DNA of 54,843 bases from Cryoendolithus antarcticus (taxonomy: Eukaryota > Ascomycota > Dothideomycetes > Cladosporiales > Cladosporiaceae), in the NCBI GenBank assembly GCA_002077065.1, contig NAJO01000094.1:1-54843 (forward strand), given 5' to 3'. This document shows positions 22,124-31,125 of this stretch, one piece after another. A program made the position numbers and the translations under genes. Positions within the stretch are counted from its first letter, which is position 1. Each line of letters starts with the position of its first letter. Under the pieces are notes generated by a model. That model made no database searches and was not told where the DNA came from. It worked only from the letters and a program-made list of their open reading frames with translations.

Positions 22124-22582
22124 ATGGCAGAGTCTACAGTTGAAAGTTCCCAATTTCCGGCGGCCTCAAAGACAGCATCCGGCATAGTCAACGGCCTACA
22201 CACCAACGTCAGCCTGATCTCATTCTCAGACAAGATCTTGCTCACGATCACCTCCCTCTCCGCGCCACCAGCACACTGGATCCACGTTCCACTCGCAGCC
22301 AATGCCACAGATCCGATGAACCCAGGGCACTTCCCCAGCCATGACACGACGAACGAGTTGCTACCCTTGACGCACCTGACTGCTACTACCGTGCTCGGAG
22401 GTACGAAGCGAGACGAAGAAGTCTTCGGTCAGACTCTGGCTACGACTATCGGCAGTGCGATCTTGATGCAACGGCCCGGCGAGGAGCGTATGCTCGTCGT
22501 TGGGCTTGGTCTCAAGGGCGTCAGTACGATGGGCAGGCCCGCCTTCGAGGAGGTCATCGGCTTGGTGTTGGAGTGCTTGTGA
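22124..22582 (+). CDS. POC3: Proteasome assembly chaperone 3 (PAC3/Poc3)
   Basis: A single-exon protein of 152 residues. The pattern fits PAC3: an N-terminal strand pair (SGIVNGLHTNVSLISFSDKI, then LLTITSLSAPPAHWIHVPL), a LTHLTATTVLGGTKRDEEVF segment, a helix (GQTLATTIGSAIL), the strand ERMLVVGLGL and a final helix (PAFEEVIGLVLECL). PAC3 pairs with PAC4 and helps build the 20S proteasome alpha ring. The protein is short and weakly conserved, so the call rests on overall layout (similar to human PSMG3) rather than catalytic residues. SLD7 follows on the same strand after 97 nt. Confidence 0.75.
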   Translation: MAESTVESSQFPAASKTASGIVNGLHTNVSLISFSDKILLTITSLSAPPAHWIHVPLAANATDPMNPGHFPSHDTTNELLPLTHLTATTVLGGTKRDEEVFGQTLATTIGSAILMQRPGEERMLVVGLGLKGVSTMGRPAFEEVIGLVLECL

Positions 22583-22679
22583 GGTGTCTGCCAAGGCTTA
22601 TCCGGGGGAAAGTGTCACCGTTGCACTTTCACGTCGCGTACTCCACCACGCGTTTGCGATTATCGTCGGCGCATTGGAC

Positions 22680-24044
22680 ATGGCTACAACGAAGCACTTA
22701 CTGCAGCTTCCCGATGGGAGCAGTGACGGTGGTAAGATATACATTGACTAGTGCGATGAGGAGGTACCTTGCTAATCCAAACTACTAGACATCATCCTCC
22801 ACCAACCTCGCCAACATGAGCCACAAAGACACCTCGAACCTTGCACGCTACGGTATCTTTCCATAGTCGATATCGACCACGTCCCGCTCCATATCTTCAC
22901 GAGGGCCAAGTACGATGTCAGTACCACGAGTGCGGCCGTGGAGGCATTCTTCTCCAACATCCTCGTATCAGGCGGGGACGATCAATGGTGGAATACGTTG
23001 AGGCATGAGTCGAGCTTAGGTATACTGGTAGCAGTGGAGCACCCAACAGCGCACTCAAGCACTGTGCCAAGAATCACAGAGCTTCTATTCATCGCTACGA
23101 AGCATAATCATGAGTCAGCGGCGCTCCGACTGTCGCCTCACTCCGAGCCTACGCTTGCGGACGTCGATGGCATGCGGACGACGCCTCCGCTGGCGCTCAC
23201 GGCACATGCTATCTCATCATATCTCCTTCACAATTCAGACCTGCCGACACCGCCGTCATCGCCCACCGCCAACTCCGGCGCAGAAGTCCAGTCCGCCACA
23301 TTCTTGCCTTCGCCCATCGATCACAGCACCGAAGTCGTCCATGAGCCGCCTACGAAGAAGCGTCGCACTGCCAACGATGCGTTTGACGAGGCCAACGAAC
23401 GGCGAAAGGCTGCGCAGCGCAAAGGTGGTCGGGCTGTTTCAGCCGCTGCATCTATCGGGCATCGACGTGAGAGCAGCGGCGGACAGATCTTAGTGCCTCT
23501 CCAGACAAGGCCACTATCTCGCTCGCCCAGCGTGATCGACTCGCGGCCTCCAACAGCTGTTGATGGTAAGCGAAGATCGACTTTGTCGAGAGTCGAGAGC
23601 GTCTCTGCACTTCCTTCGCCAACAGTGGAGTCGGCTTACTCTGCTGTCCACGAGCAGAACAAGGTGCTAGTGCAGCGCACCGTCATGACATGCATGCGCG
23701 CTTACGGCTTAGAGCAGTCCAGACATGACCGAAAGTCGAAGTCTGATCCGCAAGACCAGGAAGGTGCGGATACAGATCGGAAGGATGAGTACAAGCTAGT
23801 CTACCATCAGACTTACAAGGGCGTTTGCTTCGCGTTCCGCGCACACATGGCTGAAATACCGCTGTCGCAATATGCAGCCGCGCTCGCCGAGACGGCAGAC
23901 AAACTGCTCGCGATCTTCCTGGCGGATCCCGTAGCTTCGGGTCTTGCCGGTCATCCAGACAAGCTCACACCGGGAGGGCGGAAGTTGTTCGGGTCCGCAA
24001 AGACCGAAGAGCAGCACGTATTTGTCGGGCATGGCATAGGGTAG
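22680..24044 (+). CDS. SLD7: DNA replication initiation factor Sld7
   Basis: Exon 22680-22731 joins exon 22789-24044 over a 57-nt intron (GTAAGA...CTAG, branch GCTAAT) and gives 435 residues. The small first exon starts MATTKHLLQLPDG. The N-terminal part (DIILHQPRQHEPQ, LRYLSIVDIDHVPLHIFTRA) is probably the Sld3-interacting domain. After a Ser/Pro-rich linker with a nuclear-localisation-like PPTKKRR, the C-terminal Sld7 domain is recognisable: NKVLVQRTVMTCMRAYGL, then DEYKLVYHQTYKGVCFAFRA and QYAAALAETADKLLAIFL. Sld7 binds Sld3 and tunes Sld3-Cdc45 loading at origins. The gap to PAC3 is 97 nt, very compact. The family call rests mainly on the C-terminal domain. Confidence 0.82.
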
Positions 24045-24108
24045 GTAGAAGGCTGGTTCCGAAGGTCAAATTCGAAGTTGAATTTCGTTCCACTTGCCCC
24101 GTCCTAGC

Positions 24109-24861
24109 TCATCGATCTTTCACCGCATGCAGTTTCTGCCGTCTGTTGTCATATCGCTCCCACCCTGCGTGCACAAGGTCTTCATCGATCAAAAGATCTC
24201 GCATGCGAAGCCACTGCATGGGCGGCAGCTCTAGAAGCCAATCTAGCAGACCATAGTAGCGAGCTCCAGCCGTGACAACGAACCATGCGAGTGCACATGC
24301 CGTACCAAGCGCGAACCCGACGTAGACTTGGTGAGGATGATGATAGTTCAATTCTCTGCCACATCGTCAGTGAGTCTCCCGCACGCAACAAGCCTTGCTC
24401 ACGCACACTCTACTCGCGCCCACAGCAGCAGCGAGCACGAACGCAGCAAGTCCCAACACACCCCTCTGCCACACCGCAATCCCCACGTAGTCACCTTCTC
24501 TCCGCTTCGCCAACGCCGGTCTATGCCTCACGACTACCCATAGCCCCAAATACACCGCCCAATACGCCATGAACTGCGCATGACTACTCGGCATTCCATA
24601 CCCCTTCCCCAAGTCCAATCTCGGCCTATCACCCTTCAATGTGCGCTTTAGGATGTAATTCAGGGCTTCGCAGGCGAGCTGCCCGGCGAGCATAAGAGCT
24701 ATCTCGATCTCGCGCGTGGCGTAGAAGAGGGTGGAGTAGATTATCAGGAGGGCTTGGGGAAGGAGGGCGAGGTAGGCGGATATGACTGAGAGGGGAGAGG
24801 AGGGGTCGTAGAGGACGTGGGTTAGAGAGAGGGAGACGGAGGAGATTGGGGTGTCGGCCAT
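24109..24861 (-). CDS. CAX4: Dolichyl-diphosphatase (PAP2 family, Cax4/DOLPP1)
   Basis: Exons 24407-24861 and 24109-24355 are joined over a 51-nt intron (24356-24406) and give 233 residues. Several membrane segments are visible (LSVISAYLALLPQALLIIYS, IALMLAGQLACEALNYIL, VLGLAAFVLAAAVGASRV, VGFALGTACALAWFVVTAG). PAP2 phosphatase motifs are present: KRTLKGDRPR (motif 1), GMPSSHAQF (motif 2) and, across the intron, SRVELNYHHPHQVYVG (motif 3 with the catalytic His). Cax4 in the ER lumen recycles dolichyl pyrophosphate for N-glycosylation. The donor used is GTGCGT. A stronger-looking GTGAGC lies four bases downstream but would shift the frame before motif 3. It is divergent from ITT1. Confidence 0.92.
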
Positions 24862-25269
24862 GGTGACAGAGGTACGTAGAAAGGTCAGACCTTGAGGTCG
24901 AAAAGCGATTATGTAGAATAATCCCCCAATACCATCCACGACTCCATGTTCAATATCGAAAAGTACCGAGACTGAGGCACCACATGGACTTTAGTATGAA
25001 CCTTATCTTTCATGTGCTGACTCACCAGCGACCTCGCCACAGATGTTCGATCTCAAGGCACGCGGTGCTCCTCTTCTATCACCTTCTCTCGCAGCTAGGT
25101 ACTGTTCGCTCGACTGCATTCTCGCCATCGCAGCATTCACTTCCGAGCATCTATCGATCATCACGACACGACGCGCTCTTATAGCCGTCGAGACTATGCA
25201 CGCATACTTATAGTATCCGTTGCCTGCTGGGCAATTTCCCAGCTACGACCAATAGACTGAATAGACGAC
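24862..25269. other. Divergent CAX4/ITT1 promoter region
   Basis: 408 nt between divergent starts. A CCAAT at 25249-25253 lies only about 17 nt before the ITT1 ATG, so it is probably within the leader. No gene was seen. Confidence 0.55.
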
Positions 25270-27301
25270 ATGGCAGACGAATTCGAAGAGCGCGAAGAGG
25301 AGCTCTCGTCTGTCGAAGCTATCTACCCGGAGATCATCATTACCAACAAATACACTGCATCGCTAGACATCAAGGTTGCTCCGTCGCCGCCACTCCTGGT
25401 TCGATTTGTTCCTTCTGCGCCTGCGACAGTTCTGAAGGCAACATACGCGCAGGCTGCTACACCGACAGCCGCCCATATCGAGCATGATGTGCATTTGTCG
25501 CATTTGCCACCGCTGAACTTGCGCGTCACACTTCCTGACGGCTACCCGGCTGAGGTCGAAGCGGAGGTGAACATTAAGACGGAGCATGATTGGCTCCCTG
25601 AGACTAAGCTGGACGAGTTGCAACGACAGCTGGTCGATCTGTGGGAGGATCTCGGACGTTGTCAGGTCTTGTACTCCTATATCGACCACCTGGAGAATGC
25701 AGCGAGCTCGGGGTTCAGTTTAGACCAATCGGACGACGGCTGCTTGACTCTGCCCGCGTCTTTAGAGCCAGCACTTGTCTCCTTTGACAAAGAGACAAAG
25801 CTCAAGCAATTTCAGGAGGGCACGTATGACTGCGGCATCTGTCTCGAACCCAAGAAAGGCACTCAATGTCACAAGATCGACAAGTGCGGCCATGTCTTCT
25901 GCCTGCAATGTCTGCAAGACTGCTACAACAACTCAATCACAGAAGGCGCAGTCGCAGATGTCTGCTGTCTTGATCCATCTTGCGGCCAAGCGAAAGCTGG
26001 ACAGCGCGCACGGAAGCCAAAGCCACTGCACCCTAGAGAACTCCTCGCGATGGGCGTTGAAGATTCAATGGTCCGTAGATACGTTGAGATGAAACGCAAG
26101 AAGCGCTTAGAATCTGACAAAGACACCGTCTATTGCCCTCGCGAGTGGTGTACGAAACCTGCCAGATCACGCAAGTACCCACCCATCCCGGATGATCTCA
26201 CTCAGTATCCGAACTCTGATTCGGATGATGAGAATGCATCAGAACCGAAGATCATCACTGATGACGACGACCGTCTATGCATCTGCGAAAACCCCAAATG
26301 CGGAATGGCTTTCTGCAAAGTTTGCTACAAGTCCTGGCACGGTCCTATTGAGCGTTGCCACCCTCGTAATCCAGACGAGCTTTCAGCCGAGGACAAGGCG
26401 TCGTACGAGTATATCATGGCTCACACCAGTCCATGTCCTTACTGTCGATCGCCTGTGCAGAAGACCATGGGCTGTAATCATATGCAATGCTATCAGTGCA
26501 CTACGCACTTTTGTTATCTCTGCGGCAGCTGGCTTGACAAAGACTCGCCGTATCAGCACTTCAACAAAGTTGGATCTGAGTGCTATAATCGATTGTGGGA
26601 GCTTGAGGAAGGTGATGAGGGGCAGGAGCCAGAGGATGGAGAGGGCTTCAGGGGTGCGAGGCGGTGGGAGCAGATGGCGATTGAGGTTGCGCGAGCTGCG
26701 GACGAAGAGGATGCAAGACTGATGCAGCAAGAGCAGCAGGTACAGAGACGACAAGGTACTGTTTGAATGGATATGCTCCCGAGGAGGCTAGCGCTAACAT
26801 GAGTAAGAAGTTCGGCAGGATGATGTAGAGCGCGCTATGAGGCTGCCCCAAGATCTAGTGCATGCGGTGGAGGAGATGGATGACCAGCCAGTAGAGGTTC
26901 CAGAGCTAGAGCGTCAGCTTTTGGGTGGCGGTATCGTCGACGGTGTGGCTCACATTGGAATCGATCACCCGGCACCTCTTGCAGACCCAGCAGCGCGACC
27001 GCCAGGCAGGCGGAGACGTAATCCGTTTCCAGTCGGCCCTCCTGCTGTCAATGGCAATGCCGGTAGAGGAGGTGCCGCGGCCGCAGTCAGAGCCCACGAG
27101 CGCGGTCAGCGCCCGCTGGCGAACGGTCGTGCACCTCCCAGACGAGGTCCGAATGCTCAGCCAGCACAAGGTGGACATGGTGGTGCGGGCATCAGGCGAC
27201 GGGCTGTGCCTGAGCATGAGATGGAGGAAGAGGATCGTGCGTTCTTCGACGCCATTGACGAGAGGGGCATGCATGGGCCCTGGGATCCGGATGAGGTGTG
27301 A
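25270..27301 (+). CDS. ITT1: RBR-type E3 ubiquitin ligase (Itt1/RNF14 homologue)
   Basis: Exon 1 starts at 25270 and a second exon ends at 27301. The protein has an N-terminal RWD domain (about 5-150: ELSSVEAIYPEII, LPDGYPAEVEAEVNI). RING1 starts near residue 188 (CGICLEPKKGTQCHKIDKCG). The IBR contains CENPKCGMAFCKVCYKSW. RING2 starts at residue 389 (CPYCRSPVQKTMGCNHMQC), with the probable catalytic Cys402 in GCNHM. RWD-RBR order is that of RNF14/Itt1, linked to translation termination and stalled-ribosome quality control. Intron ends are ambiguous: 26756-26807 (donor GTACTG, acceptor AAG, 659 aa) or 26740-26818 (GTACAG, CAG, 650 aa); both keep frame. Exon 2 is Pro/Arg/Gly-rich and acidic at the end. 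Confidence 0.93.
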
Positions 27302-27909
27302 TCCCTCAACGACGGCGTGGGCTGCTTGGCAAGTGGTAGTAGCCGAAATGGTTGATCAAGTGGTGAAGCAGACTCGGTTAGTAAGGGTAGATAGAGATAC
27401 GTAAATGAAATAGAGTGTCATGAGCACCTCAGAATTCTGTGAGGCAGTGTACCTACATAGTAGTCATGCTTCTAGCCACTCAAAGTCTTTATACGAACAG
27501 GCGCTCCTCCGCTTCATAGCTGGTTCTCCGTATCGCATGTAAAGGCTTTCGTTCTCGATAACGTATTCATATGTATACCTGTAATGAACCCCGTATGATT
27601 GTGCAACGATGCAAGCGAGGTGACGTTGGATTCGGTAACGAGTCGTTGTCGAATGGACGGGAAGCCCTGTAGTTGTGGCAAATGCTATCTTACAGCTACA
27701 TTTATCCGATTTGTGTTACTTTGCAGCACCTTTGTACGACAGACAAGTTCTTCCTGATAATCGCCTCTTAGGCTGGAAAGGCTTTGACAGTGAGCTGAAT
27801 CACACACTCTTGATCCGCAGCAACTGTGGCACTTCGAACGCGTGTCCAACATCAAGTCTACACTCCACTGAGTACAAGGATACCAGCTAGAAGGCACTCA
27901 TTCGCCACT
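27302..27909. other. Intergenic: ITT1 3' flank and TDA3-like gene promoter
   Basis: About 600 nt without a recognised gene. From 27814 the frame of the TDA3-like gene is open upstream of its ATG and would encode an Arg-rich, acidic-poor stretch. Confidence 0.5.
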
Positions 27910-29232
27910 ATGGCCGCCCCATCTGATCACAAAAACATTGTCATCATAGGCGGCGGCATCATCGGCTGCACAAGTGCCTACTATCTGAGTCGCCACCGCT
28001 CCTACGACCCAGCGAAACACAAGATCACCATTCTAGAAGCCACAAAGATCGCAGGCGGAGCTTCGGGCAAAGCCGGTGGTCTCCTTGCTCTGTGGGCGTA
28101 TCCTAGCTCCATCGTCCCACTGAGTTATAAGCTGCACAAACAGCTTAGCGACAAGCATGGTGGCGAAGACCGATGGGGGTATAGGGCTGTGCATTGTGGG
28201 CAGGTTGAGTGCGTGGGGCGGCATTTGGAGGATGTGAAGGAAGCTGGGGAGGGGAAGCTGAGTGTTGAGGGGAAGGATGGGGAGATGGATGGGGAGGACG
28301 GTGGGAAGGGCAGTGTGAGTCTGAAGAAGCGGACGAAAGATGCTATGAGCAAGTTGCGAGCTGCTGGTGTGCCGAGCGATATGGACTGGATTGACCCTGC
28401 GAGTCTGCGGGGGTATGATGAGATGGGCGACCCGAGTACGACCGCACAAGTCCATCCTTTCCAATTCACGACTGCCATGGCTGAGCTCGCAGCGGAGGAA
28501 GGCGTAGATGTCCAAACCGGCGCAAGCGTGGACAGCATCAACTACACGTCCGATGGCAGCGGAGTGGAGAGCGTGACATACACTCAAAACAGCACCAGCC
28601 ACACCCTCCCCGCGACGGACGTCGTGCTATCCGCCGGCCCCTGGACGCGGAGTATCTACCCTGATGCTCCTATAGAAGCCCTTCGCGCACACAGCGTTAC
28701 GATCCGACCTTCGCGACCAGTGAGTGCTTACGCGCTGTTCACACAGATCCGACTCCCGGCTGGATTTGGAGACAAGGATGCCGCGAAGCGTGTAGTGAGC
28801 AAAGGGATGCCAAACTCCCGCGCAGCTCGCGGCGAGCAGATCGTGACGCCCGAGATCTACGCTCGTCCGCGGAACGAAGTCTACGCGTGCGGTGAAGGCG
28901 ACCACCTTGTGCCTCTGCCCAAGTCCTCAGATCTGGTCGAGGTGGATGAGCAGCGATGTCAGGACATTGTGGATTATGTCGCTTCTGTCTCTGACGAGCT
29001 GAGGGATGGCGAGGTGACGGCACGGCAGGCTTGCTACTTGCCTAATGTTGTGGGCAGTGGAGGACCGCTGATCGGGCTAACGGACGTGAAAGGCCTAGTC
29101 ATGGCGGCGGGACATACGTGCTGGGGAATCCAGAATGGGCCTGGGACAGGCAAGTTGGTGTCCGAGTTTGTGTTTGACGGGGAGGCGAAGAGCGCGAAGA
29201 TTAAGGGGCTGGATCCGAGGATGGCGATGTAG
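27910..29232 (+). CDS. TDA3: FAD-dependent oxidoreductase (TDA3-like, DAO family)
   Basis: A single exon of 440 residues from the ATG at 27910 (MAAPSDHKNIVIIGGGIIGC). The N-terminal Rossmann FAD-binding motif is IVIIGGGIIGCTSAYYLS, and an Asp/Glu at the end of strand 2 (ITILEATKIAGGASGKAGG) would contact the adenosine ribose. A DAO-type substrate domain follows, with the C-terminal FAD element SGGPLIGLTDVKGLVMAAGH and CWGIQNGPGTGKLVSEFVFD. The layout resembles yeast Tda3 and related D-amino-acid-oxidase-fold proteins, some linked to endosome-Golgi sorting. The substrate is unknown. A charged insert rich in Gly/Asp/Glu/Lys at about residues 115-145 looks species-specific. The assignment to TDA3 rather than another DAO subfamily is moderate. 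Confidence 0.85.
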   Translation: MAAPSDHKNIVIIGGGIIGCTSAYYLSRHRSYDPAKHKITILEATKIAGGASGKAGGLLALWAYPSSIVPLSYKLHKQLSDKHGGEDRWGYRAVHCGQVECVGRHLEDVKEAGEGKLSVEGKDGEMDGEDGGKGSVSLKKRTKDAMSKLRAAGVPSDMDWIDPASLRGYDEMGDPSTTAQVHPFQFTTAMAELAAEEGVDVQTGASVDSINYTSDGSGVESVTYTQNSTSHTLPATDVVLSAGPWTRSIYPDAPIEALRAHSVTIRPSRPVSAYALFTQIRLPAGFGDKDAAKRVVSKGMPNSRAARGEQIVTPEIYARPRNEVYACGEGDHLVPLPKSSDLVEVDEQRCQDIVDYVASVSDELRDGEVTARQACYLPNVVGSGGPLIGLTDVKGLVMAAGHTCWGIQNGPGTGKLVSEFVFDGEAKSAKIKGLDPRMAM

Positions 29233-29474
29233 GTGCAATTGATGTATCGCCTCATGTCTCGAAGGTCGTTGTCTTCATGAGTAGCATTTCTCGGGCTCAC
29301 TGCTCTTGCGTGCATCAGCCTTTTGTGCTCAATCACGCACTCATGCTGTCCGGCTCCCGGCGACTTGCGGTCCAATTACTTCGATTGTGTTCGGATCCAA
29401 ACCCATCGTGAGGCACGTCCCAGCCATGGCACCGATCTGGCTCCCTAATCAATCAACTTGGTAGCTCGGGGCTC

Positions 29475-30467
29475 TCAGAACACCTCAGTCCCCACCCTAC
29501 ACCCGAACCAGTTTCCCAATTCATCCCTCGGCTCCTCCTCTTCATTCCGCATGAAACTCGTCAACCTCATATTCCCTCCATCGTCCTCGTCTTCGGGCCA
29601 GTCCACCCGCACAGCCTCCTTGGCCTTTCCCTTAACCTCCAACATCTCCTTCACAGTACCCCAGCTAAACCGACACTCGCTCCCCCACCCAAACACCGGA
29701 TCCACGGCCGCCTTCATCCAGTCCGTGCAACGCACATCGCTTGGGTAGCCACTGCCCCAGCCCGGTACTGAGGAGGAGGTGCTGTAAGGGTCGTAGAGAA
29801 CGTCGAGCGCGATGTCGCGCGTGACTTTCGCGCAGACACTCGCAGCTGAGACGGAGGGGTATAGACTATCTGCCTTCTTCGCCACAGTGATCTCGAGTGT
29901 GGGGAACAACTTCTCCAGCTTCTTCTGATACGTCGCCGGCGGTCCGATAGTATCGATAAATACTTCCTTCACCATCACGCCCTTCCCCAGCACATCGCGG
30001 ATAAGCTGGATCGTAGCATCCATAGCCTGCGTATTCAGATTCCCACCCCCATTCGCCGAGAGCATGGCAGCACCAATATCTCTTGCGCTCATGACCTGTA
30101 CAGCCCAACCGGATTGCTCGTACAAATCCGTTCCAGAGGTGCAGATCTTCTCGAACAAGTCCGCGCGGACTGCAGGCGTGAGCACTTTCGAGTCGTCGAA
30201 GTGGTGCGTGTCTGCTAGTAATGAGTGGTGCAGGGTGGTGGGCAGGTAGTAGAGGCCGTACACCATGGGGCCGAGCACTGGGCCACGCCCGGCTTCGTCT
30301 ATGCCTAGGACACATGGCGTCGTGAGAAGGTGAGAAGGGACATCGGAGTGGTGGGTGTAGCTCTCGCCGGCAAGGAGTGCGGTGTGAGAGATGGAGGGTG
30401 GGGTGAAGGTTGCGGGGGTGAGGGTGAGGTCTTGAGACTCGGGCTGGTCGTCCATGAGGTCGTCCAT
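29475..30467 (-). CDS. RNH201: Ribonuclease H2 catalytic subunit A
   Basis: 330 residues from the ATG at 30467 (MDDLMDDQPESQ), which has a good context (A at -3, G at +4). An in-frame ATG at 30590 would add 41 residues. Catalytic signatures of type 2 RNase H are present: VLGIDEAGRGPVLGPMVYG (Asp and Glu of DEAGRG), FDDSKVLTPAVRADLFEKI, EVFIDTIGPPATYQKKLEKL (Asp) and VAKKADSLYPSVSAASVCAK (Asp, plus the Tyr/Ser region). The fungal tail GYPSDVRCTDWMK...VFGWGSECRFSWGTVKEML is also present. RNase H2A, with subunits B and C, cuts RNA of RNA:DNA hybrids and removes single ribonucleotides from DNA. A charged insert precedes the C-terminus. The identification is secure; only the start is open. Confidence 0.94.
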   Translation of the reverse strand: MDDLMDDQPESQDLTLTPATFTPPSISHTALLAGESYTHHSDVPSHLLTTPCVLGIDEAGRGPVLGPMVYGLYYLPTTLHHSLLADTHHFDDSKVLTPAVRADLFEKICTSGTDLYEQSGWAVQVMSARDIGAAMLSANGGGNLNTQAMDATIQLIRDVLGKGVMVKEVFIDTIGPPATYQKKLEKLFPTLEITVAKKADSLYPSVSAASVCAKVTRDIALDVLYDPYSTSSSVPGWGSGYPSDVRCTDWMKAAVDPVFGWGSECRFSWGTVKEMLEVKGKAKEAVRVDWPEDEDDGGNMRLTSFMRNEEEEPRDELGNWFGCRVGTEVF

Positions 30468-31125
30468 GTTGGTGATGGCTATCGCTGCAAAAGAATGCAG
30501 GTGCCTCCAAATGTACGTCCTAAGCTGAAGTGAGGCTTGCAGGAAGACGCGACTGAACGCGTCGCCTCGGCTCGTCTTTGATTGGCTCATAGCGCCAAGA
30601 CGCTACGTTTGGGCGACATCCACCCATATTCCAGGAACTTGGGGAGGTTCTTCTTCTGAAAAGTCTCGTATACTAGAATTGCTTATTTCGGAGGACTCGG
30701 AATAAGCGTAAACCACGGTAGTCGTTCACTTCAGGATAATGGGTGATCGCAGGCTCAGCTCTTCCAGCGATCTGAAGGTCTCGGTGACTAGCCCTTCCCA
30801 TTCGTGAATCGATTAGTTTTACCGTGATCAGGAGATCCTTATCCCAAACCCGCGATATGGTGGAAAGACACGAATGTACGTCTGTGTGAAAAATCGGGAG
30901 ATACGTTATCTCTCAATGGTGCAGTAGGAATGGGATTTGATGCAGGCAATGGTAGCGTGAGCACCTTCAGACGGTCGTTAGTACGGACATCATTGCTTTA
31001 GTCAAGTCTTTACAGCCAGTGTACCTACAATCGCTACACAGGATACTCCCTAATACGCCATGATATGTACATTTCTGCTTTCCCATCCCACCTTTCCCTC
31101 TACCAGCTCTCTCTCCGCAGCTGCC
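30468..31125. other. Intergenic: RNH201 upstream region and complex I 3' flank
   Basis: 30468-30590 could be coding if the upstream ATG of RNH201 is used. The rest holds no recognisable gene. Confidence 0.5.

Noticed and set aside
22816..22866. Possible short start MSHKDTSNLARYG before SLD7
   Set aside because: Its frame stops after 16 codons. Splicing 22731 to 22789 gives a continuous conserved N-terminus instead.
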